DNA of 64,000 nucleotides from assembly GCA_030035585.1 (NCBI GenBank), contig CM057469.1, positions 57,429,501 to 57,493,500 of the forward strand, written 5' to 3'. Below the pieces are notes generated by a model. That model worked only from the letters and a program-made list of their open reading frames with translations, was not told where the DNA came from and made no database searches. This stretch comes from Dugong dugon (Eukaryota > Chordata > Mammalia > Sirenia > Dugongidae). Shown here in pieces: positions 51,371-63,503 of the stretch (its first letter is position 1; each line of letters begins with the position of its first letter). The translations under genes were made by a program, and so were the position numbers.

Positions 51371-52684
51371 TGTTGGAAATAGCTATAAAGTTCCAGTTGA
51401 GAGTGTTGTGATTATGCTGTATATAAAGGGATGAGGAGAAATCTAAATTATTTGGTTGAATTAGAACTTTGTCACTACTAATTGTGATCAAAATAAGTTA
51501 GTGTAAATATTAGAAGTTTTGGTATTTTTATCTTCCAAAATATCTATCAACAGTTCGTTTGAATGTAATGATTACATAGTTGTTATTCCTGTATTTTTTT
51601 CCCCTTTGATCAAATGCAGTGCCATCATTTAAAATTATATTTTCATATATAATACAAATTACATAGTACTGGGCATGAAGAAGGCATAAATTACACTTGG
51701 TGAGGTGTTGAAATATCAGCTGATTTTGCACAAGAAATTAGCTAATGTTGAGAGTGGATGGTAAAAATAAATTAATAATAGACTGTTTATATTAAAATGA
51801 GAATTTTCAGCAATACTAAGAAGCTTTACTGTTTGATTCATTGTCCTTTAAGAACTCAGAGTATCATCAGATTACTTTCGTTCTTCAAGATAATATTGTC
51901 AAAAATATAAGAATGATTTTAAATTCATGTCTGAGATTGGAGGAGTTTAGGTGCCTGTTAAGAATTGTTTCTACATAAGTCATTTTTTTAAACCTGTTTT
52001 GTTTCATAAATGAAAATACCATCTTTTAAAGATCCTGCACTATAATCATAATTTGGACAAATAGCACTTAAGTTGTCTCTGTGCACATACATGTACACAT
52101 GTACACACACACCGTCTCCCCCCTTTTTTAAACTTCTGAAGTATAAATCAGAATTACTCTACACCGAGGGAAGGATTCCCTTTGTCTTTTATCAAAATTG
52201 CTTATGTGATTTGGTATTACCCTCTTATGTGACTATTATATGGTAATTTTGATCAATCGGTAATCCTATAGAGTAAATGAGGTGAAAAACAGACTTGGAC
52301 CAAGAGCTGGGGAGTGTTATATAGGTCAGGTTTCAAAATTACTTAATGTGGAACAGAACATTTAGGCTACTGATTTGAAAATGAGAGATAAATTGAGTGT
52401 AAATAGAATTTAACACATTAAGTATTAAGTACTTAAACAGTTTCTGTGATTCTCAACTTTAACAAATATTGCAGTTCTATTCTGGTGATTTATCTTTGCA
52501 GAGCAGAATCAAGGATAAAAGTGATCGTTATTAATGTTAAATAACATCCTGACTAAATTAAGACTGATACATTTATACACTTGTATGAAATAATATTTTG
52601 AAGTTGTTGGGTTAATATTTCTTGATGGAGCCAAATAAAATTACTGTGAAAATATTTGTACCATAACACTCAGTAAAGATTTTT

Positions 52685-53943
52685 TTGTTTACCTTGGTTT
52701 TTTTTATTAAAAAACTTAATAAAAGTGCATCATATACATTGTTCATCCTAGAATCAAGTGTTCACGAAACATTTGTAGTTTTCCCCCATTCCCCTCAAGA
52801 AGGGTTTTAATTGTTGATGCAGAATATTTGTCATCTACCAAATTAAAAATCTCAGGTTCGTAAACTTGGCACTCAGGCAAAGAAATAGGTGCCATAAAAT
52901 GATTAAGGATTGGCATGTGTGCCCCTGCTGTCAGGAAATAAACTTCCCATTATGTTGCAGTTTGGCAGACATGTATCTTAAAAGCATATTGAATAAAATT
53001 GCTGCTGCATTCTTTATCTTTTCAACAGTACATCCTCTTTGTACCTCACTTTTGCTTCAGTTAGAGCAACATGATATATTTGTATAGTCAGATATGCTTG
53101 AAGTTAATTGGTGATACTCTTTTAAGAATGCAGTAAATGATCTAATTGAATAACTCACTGAAATACTAGTTTGGCTCTTAACACCAGCGAGGAAACAAAG
53201 TTTGTCTATTTGGAAACATTTAATAACTTCTTTTATAAAATCTTGAGCCTGAGACACATTGATTTTCACATTTTATCACATCATGTCAAAATAAGTTTCC
53301 CCCGATATATATGAGTATTAATAAAAGGAGTTAAAATGAGTATCTCAGTTGTTTTTAAAGAATAAATACTTAAATGAGAGCTGCATTGGTGAAACATTTG
53401 AACTTTATAAATGCATTTGAGGAATCACTAAATTAAATCTAATTACATGGAATATAGTTTTGAGAACTCTGGAATAGCCAGGTCAAAAAATTTGTCCTTT
53501 GCACAATTAAAAGGGTTTCTTAGAATTGATAGTAATATTTTATTTACATTTAGTTGTATATTGAAATGAAAAACTAAATTTTAAATGAAGGGTCTTTTGA
53601 AGGTCTCTTTTTTAAGTTAAAATTTATATGGAAAATATATGCAAATATATTTTGTTGGCCCCTATGATAAGACTTGAATCATTGATGTATGCATGCCTGT
53701 TATTGCACGTTAATACACAGAACCCCCTTATACATTTTCTAAGAGATTTCTTTTGGGATACCTTTTTTGTTATATAGTGTAGTTTTCAGAATTACCCTCT
53801 TCAGAAATTAAAAAAATATTTTTTGAATTTCTTCATGTGATGGGCTTTAACTAAAACTTGTTCTATTGATGTAATCATTTTTAACTATACATGCTTTTAG
53901 TAATATTTACAGATTGCATGTTTGAAAAAAATTGTTGTCTTTT
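52685..53943 (-). other. B3GALT2: Probable B3GALT2 3' UTR
   Basis: Sequence after the B3GALT2 stop codon on the - strand, AT-rich and free of recognised SINE/LINE insertions. AATAAA hexamers on the - strand occur at about 53544-53539 and 52708-52703. The farther one would give a 3' UTR of about 1.25 kb, near the size I recall for the human transcript. Which signal is used cannot be decided from sequence alone. Confidence 0.4.
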
Positions 53944-55212
53944 CTAGTGTAGTTTACGATGCCGATACCTGCCTCCCTTTTCTTTTGCAGCATTGGCACA
54001 GGCATTGTGCTTATTTTGTTGTAAATGGTTCCAGTATTTTATCAGTTCACTAGGCTGGAACTGATGAGAGGTAATTAGGTGGCTGTATTTACAGCTTGAA
54101 TAAGAAACTCGCCAGTGATTGAACACAAACTCATTGGGAGGGGGTACAGGATCAATTCTCAACTTGGCAAGACAGATCCCCACATACACATCTTCCAAGT
54201 GCAAACGACGGATACTTAAAGAAACTTTAAATATCTTTTCTGCCAGATCTCCAGAAAAAACATAACCGGTTCCAGAACAGAAGACAGGGTAGCGCTCACT
54301 TGGATAGAGGTCTGGTGGCATGTACCACTTGCTATCTTTGTTTCGATTGGGTGCGTATCCTCTCATTAGATAACCAGTAAAATAGTTATGCCTGGGAGGC
54401 AGGTCGGGCTTCAATAACTTATGTATTAAATATTCAGTGTTGACAAACATGTCACTATCAGTTTTCATAACGTACGGAATATGTGGACAGTATGTTGCGA
54501 CCCAGTTCATGCCCATTAGTGTTTTAATGGTCAGATTATAATATGTATCTAAATATTCCTGTTGAATTATATCGTGATATTGTCTGCTTTCTTCCAATAT
54601 CGCGCGTTGAAGGTAGCCATTTAGCTTAATACTTATTCCCAACAAAAAAATTCGTGTGATTTGGATCCCAGGTGCAAGACTTTCATTGCCCCAAGTTTGC
54701 CGAATAGCTCTTCTAGCTTCTATTTGTCCAGGTTCTGCAGCTATTAGTAGTATTAGAAAAGGACTTTTCTCTTGACATTTTTCAGGCTCATTTATAATAT
54801 ATTTGAAATGGTAAGAATTTGGATGTCCAGTACCTTTTTCATTATAAATACTTCCATTGGCACTAAGTGTATTCTCCAGTCCTGTAACTCCTTGTGGTGA
54901 CAAGTCTGTGTTACTGTAGTTAGTGGCTGTTTGAGGCCTCAGCGTTTGAGGGACTGTTTCTTTCCAGATGTTCCGAAGGGAGCTGTGGTTCGTCTCACTT
55001 TTTGTAGAGTGAAATCCTCGGAAAGTGTATGTCACAGGGTTTTCTTTGAATCCAGCTTTGCCAGGCAGCCAGTCATGATGATTGAAAAACAAAAACATAG
55101 CAAAAAGGAACACTAGAGAAAGTACTCCAATAAGATGGGTACGGAAGAGAGACCTTTTGGCATTCCAGGTCATCTTTGCAAAGCAGCAGTGTCTTCTCCT
55201 CCACTGAAGCAT
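53944..55212 (-). CDS. B3GALT2: B3GALT2, beta-1,3-galactosyltransferase 2
   Basis: Intact single-exon coding region of 422 codons plus stop. The enzyme is a Golgi type II membrane protein of family GT31 that transfers galactose from UDP-Gal to terminal GlcNAc, making Gal-beta-1,3-GlcNAc (type 1) chains. From the ATG at 55212: short basic cytoplasmic tail MLQWRRRHCCFAKMTWNAKR, membrane anchor about residues 24-43 (LIGVLSLVFLFAMFLFF), stem to about 145, then the catalytic domain. Family motifs: RRAIRQTWG (167-175), the metal-binding DSD (252-254) in KTDSDMFVN, FCSGTGYVFSGD (311-322) and EDVYVG (340-345). N-glycosylation sequons are at N75, N98, N119, N176 and N226. An in-frame extension of five residues upstream begins with TTG, so I take the ATG at 55212; this gives the same length as the human protein. 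The gene lies antisense inside CDC73 intron 10. No lesion seen. Confidence 0.98.
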   Translation of the reverse strand: MLQWRRRHCCFAKMTWNAKRSLFRTHLIGVLSLVFLFAMFLFFNHHDWLPGKAGFKENPVTYTFRGFHSTKSETNHSSLRNIWKETVPQTLRPQTATNYSNTDLSPQGVTGLENTLSANGSIYNEKGTGHPNSYHFKYIINEPEKCQEKSPFLILLIAAEPGQIEARRAIRQTWGNESLAPGIQITRIFLLGISIKLNGYLQRAILEESRQYHDIIQQEYLDTYYNLTIKTLMGMNWVATYCPHIPYVMKTDSDMFVNTEYLIHKLLKPDLPPRHNYFTGYLMRGYAPNRNKDSKWYMPPDLYPSERYPVFCSGTGYVFSGDLAEKIFKVSLSIRRLHLEDVYVGICLAKLRIDPVPPPNEFVFNHWRVSYSSCKYSHLITSHQFQPSELIKYWNHLQQNKHNACANAAKEKGGRYRHRKLH

Positions 55213-55278
55213 GTTGTAAATATCCAATAATGGGATATGAGATAATGATGGCTGAAAATGTTGTTTTCTTCTCCTGAA

Positions 55279-55302
55279 TCAGTACTGTTCTTTGGTAATC
55301 AT
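55279..55302 (-). promoter_or_regulatory. B3GALT2 upstream ORF 2 (7 codons)
   Basis: ATG at 55302-55300, reading MITKEQY then TGA; it ends 66 bases before the main ATG. The three bases before the ATG are AAA, so position -3 is A, a fair initiation context. With upstream ORF 1 it makes a pair of equal-length ORFs in the leader, which could limit ribosomes reaching B3GALT2. Confidence 0.5.
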
Positions 55303-55314
55303 TTTCTAATTTGG

Positions 55315-55338
55315 TCACGTTGTGTCCCTCGCAGTCAT
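55315..55338 (-). promoter_or_regulatory. B3GALT2 upstream ORF 1 (7 codons)
   Basis: ATG at 55338-55336, one base inside the predicted exon start, reading MTARDTT then TGA. It ends about 100 bases before the main ATG. Such short upstream ORFs usually lower translation of the main ORF; whether this one is used is not shown by the sequence. If exon 1 joins here, the base before the ATG is A and the bases before that come from exon 1. Confidence 0.5.
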
Positions 55339-55341
55339 TCT

Positions 55342-58300
55342 ACAAAGGTAAAACATAAAAGTTTATAAAATGCTAAATGTTACAAAACTGCCTGAAAGAG
55401 ATGTGAAACGCTAATGAAATCTTTTAAGCTGTGAAAATGTGATAACCCAGAAATGAAGCTTGTAATTTCTTTCCTCTTGTTAATACAACTGTGATATCAC
55501 TTGGATCAGGATTAATTTCCTTAAAAATATAACTGTGGCAAAATGAACACTTTAAGGAGATGAGTTAATTTTCTTTCACTTACTTCATTGTCTCAGTGGC
55601 TCTGGTCCTTTGTACTTTGACCCAACCTAGAGTTTAAAAGTTATATGCATGTATAAGAGTAAAATGTTGCTAGATTCCTGAGAGAAGCTGTGCAAAAAGG
55701 CCTTGAGAACAGATGGACAATTTATTGGCATTAATTAAAATTGATTTGACATACCATTGGTGGTATGGTGCACAGTCAGCGGCCTTTTTTGTAAAGTGGT
55801 CATGTATCAGTTGTGGGACAGACAGTGCAGGGTTGATTATGGCAGAGCTCTTGTTAGTCACAGTGCACTGCTTGGCATGTTTCCATTGGCCCCTACTGTG
55901 TTGAGAAAGTCAATGAGAAGATGCACCTGTCAAAATTAATTTTAAGGGTCCAGTAACTTCAGTGCAGATTTTTTAGACAGGAAATAAATGATGAACATTT
56001 TCGAGTACTCTTCTAATTTTAACCTGCCAATTCAAATATGAGATATTCAGGAGATCATTGTCCTTACTTAGACTTAAGATTGATTTTAAAATATAGAAAG
56101 TAATTAATTATCTGTGGCCTTGGCAGAGCACTATCACATATCTCAGCTGAGTGTGTTAGAATTAAACAGAGAACTACTTTGGACAATCCTTCCAGTTTTT
56201 CTACAAAATACAGGTAGTAGCTACTAGCACATCCAGCTTCTTAAAATTTCAAAAAATATATTTTTAAAGATTGTTGAATTATGTTGTGTCCTAAATTTGT
56301 GTGTAGAAAATTATTTGTTAAATTGCTAGGACTTCTGATTGCACATCACTTAGTGTGCCCTAGATTTTAAAAAGATGATGTGTTGTCAGTATGGGAGGTT
56401 CATGATGCTACATATTAAGAACCAATATGTTATGTTTGAACAAGGTTTTTCAGTGCGTATACAAACTTTTTCATGGTTTTCAACTTGTTCTTCGTTTTTC
56501 TGGACCAAGGTGTGGGGAGTAGGAGGTAGGTGAGGAGCGTCCCAAAAAGAGAAAAAACTTTTAAATAAAGTGTAAATTGTATTCTTTCAACTCAGTACTG
56601 TGAAAATTATTTCTTTAAGCTAAAGAAAACGGTATAGCCAGTGCCACAAAATTGTAATGTAGGAATATTTGTTTATTTGAATTTATAATATATACATACA
56701 TATGTGTGTTTTTAGCCTTTGGTATTGAAAGATTCATGGTTAATAACAAATTTGCATGACCTTGATATGACATTTAGTTAGGAAATAATCATGTGTACAT
56801 GGAAATCTTCAGTAATTGAATAATTATAGCAGAAAATCACGTGCATAATGTTAAGTACTTTGAAAATACTGATAGAAAATGTTAGGCGTGTATGAATGAA
56901 AGTGCTGCTATTCTGGTAACAGCCACTAGGAGGAGCAAGTAGGTGGGAATTTGAAAAATTTCTAAGTGTGAGTATAATAGTACAGGCACTAGCATTTGAT
57001 AATTTCTAGTTTCTAAAATTACATAGTAATTTCAAATGTAAAAAATTATTTAATAATTTTGAGAGATGTAAACTGATTTTAAAGTTTGAGATTTTAAAAA
57101 CAAATAATCTAGTTTGCTATTAGCATTTATTTATGTAAATTTAATTTATTACTGTAATGAAAACCAAAGCTATTGATTGTATCAGTAAAACAGTTCTTCT
57201 GTGAGCTAGGTTGAAAATAATAGAGCTGAGTGTTCTTATTTAGAAACTCACTTTTATTTCTGCTACTTGTAAATAGTTGGCCCTTCTATTTTTAAGTTTT
57301 TATTTTCAAATGGTCTATTTGGTAAATAATACTGATTCCTTTCCTACCCTTACCCCCCAATAAAGAGGCTGGTAGAAATAAGGGTCATATATGTAAATTT
57401 AAAGAAACGTTGCTTCCTAAATTTATTTGATAATCTGTTTTAAACATTCCAAAGCTAAATTAAATTGATCAGCTTTCTGTTCATATAATAATGCTTGGAA
57501 TCTGATTGAAGTCCAATCATTTAGATCTTTTAAATGTGTAAATTTGATAGTTTAAGAAGCAATAAATATAAGGTCAAATGTTTGAATAAATGTTTAAATG
57601 AATGAAGGTAAACATAGTAGTAATAAGTTACAGTATTTTTATGAAAACAATGTACCTGAAGTGCTATTTCCAAAGTATTTCAGTGTTACAGAAAGCAGCA
57701 AATTATTTTATATTGTAATCTAACATAAATAGTTTTTGCTCCTAATATAATTTTGTAACAGTATGTGATAGTGATATCAGCATGCATCTTAATTTAATTT
57801 CATGATATTTTTAGTTTTAAGTATTAAGCGACCAAGGCTTCAAGTCCATATATACCTATTTGTTAGTCTCTCATTGATAAAAGAAATGCATGTGTCTAGC
57901 CTTTTAAAATTCTGTATTAAAAGTGTCTCAGGTATTTATCATTTTTCTGTTAAGAATCGAGTAAAACTGAAGTAACTGTTTCTCCTTTTATCAAACAATT
58001 AGTCTCAGTTACTGCCTGTTGTATTTTAATTCGTGAAAAATGGGAACAAGACAAGGTTAAAATATTTTTGGCATGTAAAGTAGTTTTGCATTTTTATGTT
58101 TACAGGATAGTAATAGCTTTGATTAATCTATTACAGTTCTTTTTTGATGGTAATATTTTCAAGTTATTAATGGGTATTTAGATACATGGTTTGAAGTTCG
58201 TGGGAGGAATGTTACAGTGAAATGCAAGTCAGTTATCTCGTACACACACACATGCTGTTTTTTATCATTTGGCTTTTAAAAGTGTTGGTATCTTTAGTCT

Positions 58301-59788
58301 GTTGGAACAACTTTAGATTTAAGTGGTGCTTTAATAAAAAAATATACTTTTGAAATGTCTAGCTTATAAAAATGTTTAATTGATGTCGTTAGCATTGATA
58401 AAGGCACTAAGAGGGACTTGAGATTTTTACAACCCTTTTTGTTGTTGAATACTGTCTGATTTCAGCCTTTCTTAGAATAAAAATTTATGGTTATGAGTGA
58501 GAGCTGATGATCATACATTAAGAGTAGTAGGGCCTGATAAACTTGTCCAATTTTAGCTCTTCATTTGGGAATGGAGTGCTTACATGTGTCTTAAAAATGT
58601 TTGCCTTTTGCTGTTATTAAAGTAATAGGATACTGAGCCATTTTGTAAACTGAGGAAAAATCAGAATATTTGATAGATTTTTAAAAAAAAATTTAGAGAT
58701 ATCTTTTGAGTTCTTTAGCCTGGAGTTGCTATTCTAACTATGATTGTTACTAAAATACTTCATTAGATTTATCTCTGTCCTGCACACACACATACAGTGG
58801 CGGTAGGTTGTTACTAAATGTTAATACTGCTTGGAAGCACGTTAGCCCCATTTATATTTAATTTTTTGACTTTGTATTGCTGTTCCTGGATATTTTTGTA
58901 TGAAAGTATTTTCATATTATGTTTTTGCATTTCAGTTTTAAAATTATCACTAGGAACCCCCTTAGATTTGACTGTGTACAGTCAGTCTGTTACCTAAAAT
59001 AAAAGTGCACTACTTCAAATAGAGTAATTTTTAGCCATGATTGGTATCTCTTTGTTTAAAGTTGGATTCACGGACACTATACTAACACGCATATCTACTG
59101 TGGTGTTATGCTGTGCATAAACTCACGCTACCTTATGTGATCCTATGCTAATGCTTTCCTTTCAGTATTCTTGTAGCTGGGCAAGACTTAAAAATTTGTT
59201 GATACTCTCTGAGGCTGTATTCATTATTTTTATTTGGGTAGATAGATATTGGAAGGAATATTTTGCTACTAAATAAAGCTCTTATATATTAATATTGTGC
59301 TTAAAAAGGACTTTGGGAAAAAAACTCTTAATATTAAGATAGTCTTTGATACTATTTAATGTAATTTTATTGCATTGTCTCTTTTGATAGTCATTTTTAA
59401 GACAGCACATTAATTTACTAGATAAAGATTCAATTTGACCTAATTTGGTAGAGGATTACTATGTTTCCTTTAGAGGGCTACAGTTTTTTTTTTTTTTTTT
59501 TTTTAAGTTTAATTTCTTAGAGAATCCTTTAAGCCCATCTCGTTACTACTTGCCCCCTCCATACGTTTGTAATCCAGAATGACTCCAAGCTACACATTTA
59601 ACTAAATAAAAGCAGCGACAGCTTGTCTTCTAAACAATGAAAAAATTTAAAATCATATATTTAGAAACCCTTTCATAATTTCAAGTGCAGTGAACGGTAT
59701 GAACTTGTTTATCAGATATTAGTATCTCCAGGGCTACAAAAAGGTAACAGACATTTAAGTGAATATCACACACAAGGTTTCGACATAC
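55342..59788 (-). other. B3GALT2: B3GALT2 5' UTR intron (predicted)
   Basis: Predicted intron between the candidate non-coding exon 1 and the coding exon (GT at 59788-59787, AG at 55341-55340 on the - strand). It is AT-rich. I see no SINE, RTE or recent L1 copy in it, unlike the rest of the window; a T run of about 20 lies at 59486-59505. No ORF in it resembles a known protein. Confidence 0.4.
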
Positions 59789-60480
59789 CTTCCTTGGTCA
59801 GGCCATTTATGGTGAGAGGATTATGCCCATTGAAAATACTTTTGGCACGCCATCACTTCAGCAGAAAAGATGTTACCGAACATGCGCACATCCCCCAGCA
59901 GTCTGCCTCCTGCGATTGCTTTTCACTGTATCCAAAGTGTCCATCCGTCTCCTTTATCTTCGAGTTCCCCTCCTTGTTCATATGGGTCCTAGGCTTGTGA
60001 GATTTTTTTTTTCTTTCATTTTCTCTTTCTTTCTTTAAACAAAAGAGCTGTAGTTGTCCGTTCTGTTTGGAGCACTGTTGACTCTTGCCGACAGTTGATG
60101 CATTGAAGCTTTTTACATCTGCTGTTTTCCTGGCTGGACAATGCAGTGCTGTACTCTTTTCTCAGTATCCATATTTCTAGTAATAACACTGAGCTGCAAT
60201 GTAAAAGCAGCCAGAGCTAGAATGTAGTGCTTCGATTGTATTGGAAAAGACTAGGATTTACCTCTCGTCTTTTGTTGTTGCCTGCCAGCTGCAGGAAGGA
60301 TTTTGAACAGTTTTACTGGGGTTTTAGTCTATAATTTGAAACCCATGGTTCCTCAGCTGCTGCACAGGCAGGCGGCAGTTTAAATGTGGGCTTGACAGAT
60401 GCTCTCTTCTGACAGAGCAGAATTTAACGTCAGTGCTTGGCTGAATCCCACGTGATTGTTTGCATTCATTTTGACTAAAA
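59789..60480 (-). other. B3GALT2: Candidate B3GALT2 non-coding exon 1 (5' boundary unknown)
   Basis: On the - strand the sequence GGAAG is followed by GTATGT (the GT is at 59788-59787), a good donor. The following 700 bases (about 59789-60480) are visibly richer in G+C than the surrounding intron and free of recognisable repeats. Splicing to the acceptor at 55340 would remove an intron of about 4.4 kb, giving a gene span like that I recall for human B3GALT2. A TATA-like stretch (CATATATAAT on the - strand, near 60526-60536) lies just upstream, with an E-box-like CACGTG near 60450. The 5' limit is a guess; transcript data are needed to fix it. Confidence 0.35.
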
Positions 60481-61944
60481 ACCTAAGGTAGGGAGAAGCT
60501 TAGAAATTTTGCTTCTGTGTGATAAATTATATATGTTCAGTACCAATGTAGTGATGAGTGAGTAATATAAAAATGGGATGATTATGAAATGAATGGTTAT
60601 GATTTTATTTTTTCCAACTTATTTCCTTTTTTTTTTTTAACCTTATGTATAAGCACAGACATTCTAAATATTTTCAGTGTTAGATGTTGGTTTTCATATT
60701 TTTTACATGATTTTGTAGGGCATTAAGTAATAATAAGTTTATATGTGCAACTTGGAATAATTTAACCCTTTTAGTGTACTCTTCCCCTTGAAGCTTTTTT
60801 TTTTCCCTTTCTTAAATTGCATCTACTTTACAGTAATCTAGCTAAGAGTAAGACCATTTATTTTTATCTGTAACTTAGTTTTTTTTTTTCCTGGGATTTA
60901 TATCAATCAGCTGCTGTGGATTGCTTTACTGACATCTAATGTGATATGGTCCATTTCTTTTTTTCCTCTTACGTGGTTTTTAGTGTTCTTGAAGGCAGCA
61001 AAACTTCATTTTTAGTCACTTTTAAATGTCAGCATTTAAAAAAAAATATTTTTCCCTTTCTTCAAAATACATACATGATAGAATTCAAGAAAGTGATATG
61101 GTAGATACAGCATACTTGTTCCAGATCTTAATGAGGTTTTACTAATTATATTTACTTATCCTAATATTTTAGGATGCTTCAGTAATTTGCCAGCATGCAG
61201 ATTTTGCAGTAAGTACTAGGTGCTTACTCTGAAAGATTCCTCTGTATGGATAGTCTCTTGGGCACCTTGGCACCTTCCTTTTTTTCCTCTGCAGAGCACT
61301 GGGGCAATGTCTTTTTGTTGTTGTTAATAGCCTTAATTATCAGTTTTTCCGCTTGAGACTGTAGGGACGGTAATTAACTCCTAGAAATCTATAGTTTTGG
61401 AATTTAACGTAGCATATGTTTGTAGTCATACATAATCCTAATCTCGCCTGTCTCGCTGAATAATTTCTATTCTTTAAAATGAATATAGGTTTAAAATTTC
61501 AGTTTTTGTCCTTATCATAAGTTTGAGTGTAGCTGATGAAACATGCTCTGTAGTTTTTGGAATCCTGTGACTTTGTATTTTAGAAGTGTGTGTAGCTTTC
61601 CTAGAAATGCTGCAAGGAATATTAAGAGATTTATAAATGGGAGACGAGAGACCGAGAGCTATTCTAAGTGTAAAGGATAAGACTAAAACCCAGGTTTCTT
61701 AGCATTTAGTCTTTATATCCACCATACTGCATTGCTCAACACTTTTTTTTTTTTTTTTTTTTAGTTTAGGTAGCAGGGTAAGGACCTACTTAAAATAACT
61801 TAGTCTCCAAAAGTAGAAGTGGATTTCAGTAGATCAATATTTATTTGTTGATTGCTTATGTAGAATTTGACTATGCAGCTAGCAGCAGTGACCAAAATCT
61901 GACTGTGCTAAGCATGCTGGACCTGTCTAAAAGACTTTTTTTTC

Positions 61945-62115
61945 TTTTAACAGCTTTATTATTGTAATAGCCATTTTGAAGATGAAGAACTAGTGCTTGG
62001 AGTTGTTAAATAATTAGCCCAAATATCAGCTAATTAGTGATGAGAAAGAGGCCACGCTGGAAATTGAAACAAGATGTTTGAATCCTGAAGCTCTGTTCTT
62101 AACCATTATGCTACA
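61945..62115 (-). repeat. MIR SINE, antisense
   Basis: CATTTTGAAGATGAAGAACT, AATTAGCCCAAATATCAGCT, TTTGAATCCTGAAGCTCTGT, TCTTAACCATTATGCTAC: the complement order of MIR. Confidence 0.7.
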
Positions 62116-62269
62116 TGGCACTGCTGTAGAAATTGGAGGAATTTTTTTTTTTTTAAGCACTGGCACAGCATTTTGAGGAATCATTAGTAGGCTTATGAAT
62201 GCGTGCTTCTATTTTCACTTTACTCACGTCAGTAAATACATTGAGCAAATACCACGTACTGATATTTGC

Positions 62270-62345
62270 ATTTAGGCATAGTTTATTAAATGCTGGAGAT
62301 ACAAAGGTGAATTAGACAACATTTCCTGGGTTTATTATGGATCTT
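62270..62345 (-). repeat. L2 3' scrap, antisense
   Basis: TTTATTAAATGCTGGAGATA, CAAAGGTGAATTAGACAACA. Short match to the antisense L2 terminus. Confidence 0.5.
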
Positions 62346-63234
62346 CACTATTAAGAGAGCTCCACTGGCAGTCTGTTCGTTAGTGGTTCCCTCCACTGTT
62401 AGGTTGAGCCCCTGGATTTCCGGTGGGCTGTTGTCTCAACTATGCTTGCTATGTATGGAGCAAAAGAGACTTTTAAAAACTATTAACAGAGGATGCTTGT
62501 GTACTTAACCAGAAGTTGCTTTAAACCTTTTGGTACACCTGCACCCTGTTTCTTAAGTTTCTTAATATAAGCTGGTTAAGAACTTAAAGCACAGAAAAAT
62601 GAGCAGACGTGAGATAAAAGTTCCTTTAGTAACTTTTCCTGGCAACTTACATGTTTCCAGCCAAGAGAAACTGTAAAAATCTTATGACAAACTTTTAGAA
62701 GTTCTTCCAGTAGTCTAGTTTCTTTTAACATCTGAATTCCGTGGTTAAACGAACTCAGTAAATGTGACAGGTCTCTTTGTCAGACCAGCAAACTGAAGCT
62801 ATTTTGTTACAGTTGTATAGTTATAAATGTCTTGTAAATTCTGCTTCCATAGGTCTACTTTTTAATCTTATACATGTCCTAGGTGAAAAGATAGGTAGTA
62901 ATTACTATGTGCATTATGGCCAGAACTGTCCTGGTTGATTTTAGGGTTTTCCTAGGCATGTCTAAAATAGCCCTCAAGGAGTCAGAATTTAAAGACAGGA
63001 TTTGTAATGCCTCCTAATTCATAGTTTCTACTGGGTATAGAGATAATTATTTCTTTATTCATGGAGTTAATGGTTTTTGGAATGATTATTACATAATGAA
63101 TGAGATACAGATCCACTGCTCAAGGAGCTCAATAATAGTGAAAGTAAGACATTTCATGGAATTACATCATCTATTTAATCTGCCTCTATAAGTTCAACTA
63201 TATGTCCTTGGCAAAAAGAATTAGAGAAAGAGAC

Positions 63235-63246
63235 GGGGGGGGGGGG
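63235..63246. repeat. G12 homopolymer
   Basis: Twelve consecutive G bases after GAGAC and before TGTGG. Homopolymers like this are prone to sequencing and polymerase length error. Confidence 0.9.
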
Positions 63247-63390
63247 TGTGGAGAACACTTCATCTCGGGCAGGTGATTTTCATTCAATCATAATGATCAA
63301 ATGTCCTTGAGTAATATGAGAAGGAAGAGATGAATCTGCTCTTTCCTACATTGATCTCCATTCTTGTTTGTGCTTAGTATGAGTGGTTGG

Positions 63391-63503
63391 CTCCTAAAAA
63401 AAAGCTGCCATAGAATTGATTATGACTCATGGCTACCCTGTGTGTTTCAGAGTAGAACTATGCCCCATAGGGTTTTCAATGGCTGTGATCTTTTTGAAGT
63501 ATG
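63391..63503 (-). mobile_element. AfroSINE, antisense, 5'-truncated
   Basis: CTGCCATAGAATTGATTATG, ACTCATGGCTACCCTGTGTG, GAACTATGCCCCATAGGGTT, TTCAATGGCTGTGATCTTTT. Only the tail and body are present. Confidence 0.85.

Larger units (their letters stand above)
55213..55339 (-). other. B3GALT2: B3GALT2 5' UTR part of the coding exon
   Basis: On the - strand a pyrimidine-containing acceptor (TTTTACCTTTGTAG; its AG is at 55340-55341) would start this exon at 55339, 127 bases upstream of the ATG. This agrees with my recollection that the human gene has a 5' UTR intron and all coding sequence in the last exon. The leader contains two complete 7-codon upstream ORFs, listed separately. The acceptor assignment rests on sequence only. 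Confidence 0.7.

Noticed and set aside
54931-55116. 61-aa ORF on the + strand
   Set aside because: Lies entirely antisense to the B3GALT2 coding region and has no recognisable protein features.
55213-55227. A five-codon N-terminal extension of B3GALT2 (427 aa)
   Set aside because: The extension would start at TTG (55227-55225), not ATG. The first ATG in frame is at 55212 and gives the family's usual 422 residues.
55073-55318. 81-aa - strand ORF overlapping the B3GALT2 start
   Set aside because: Its first codon is GTG and most of it overlaps B3GALT2 in another frame, so it is unlikely to be translated.
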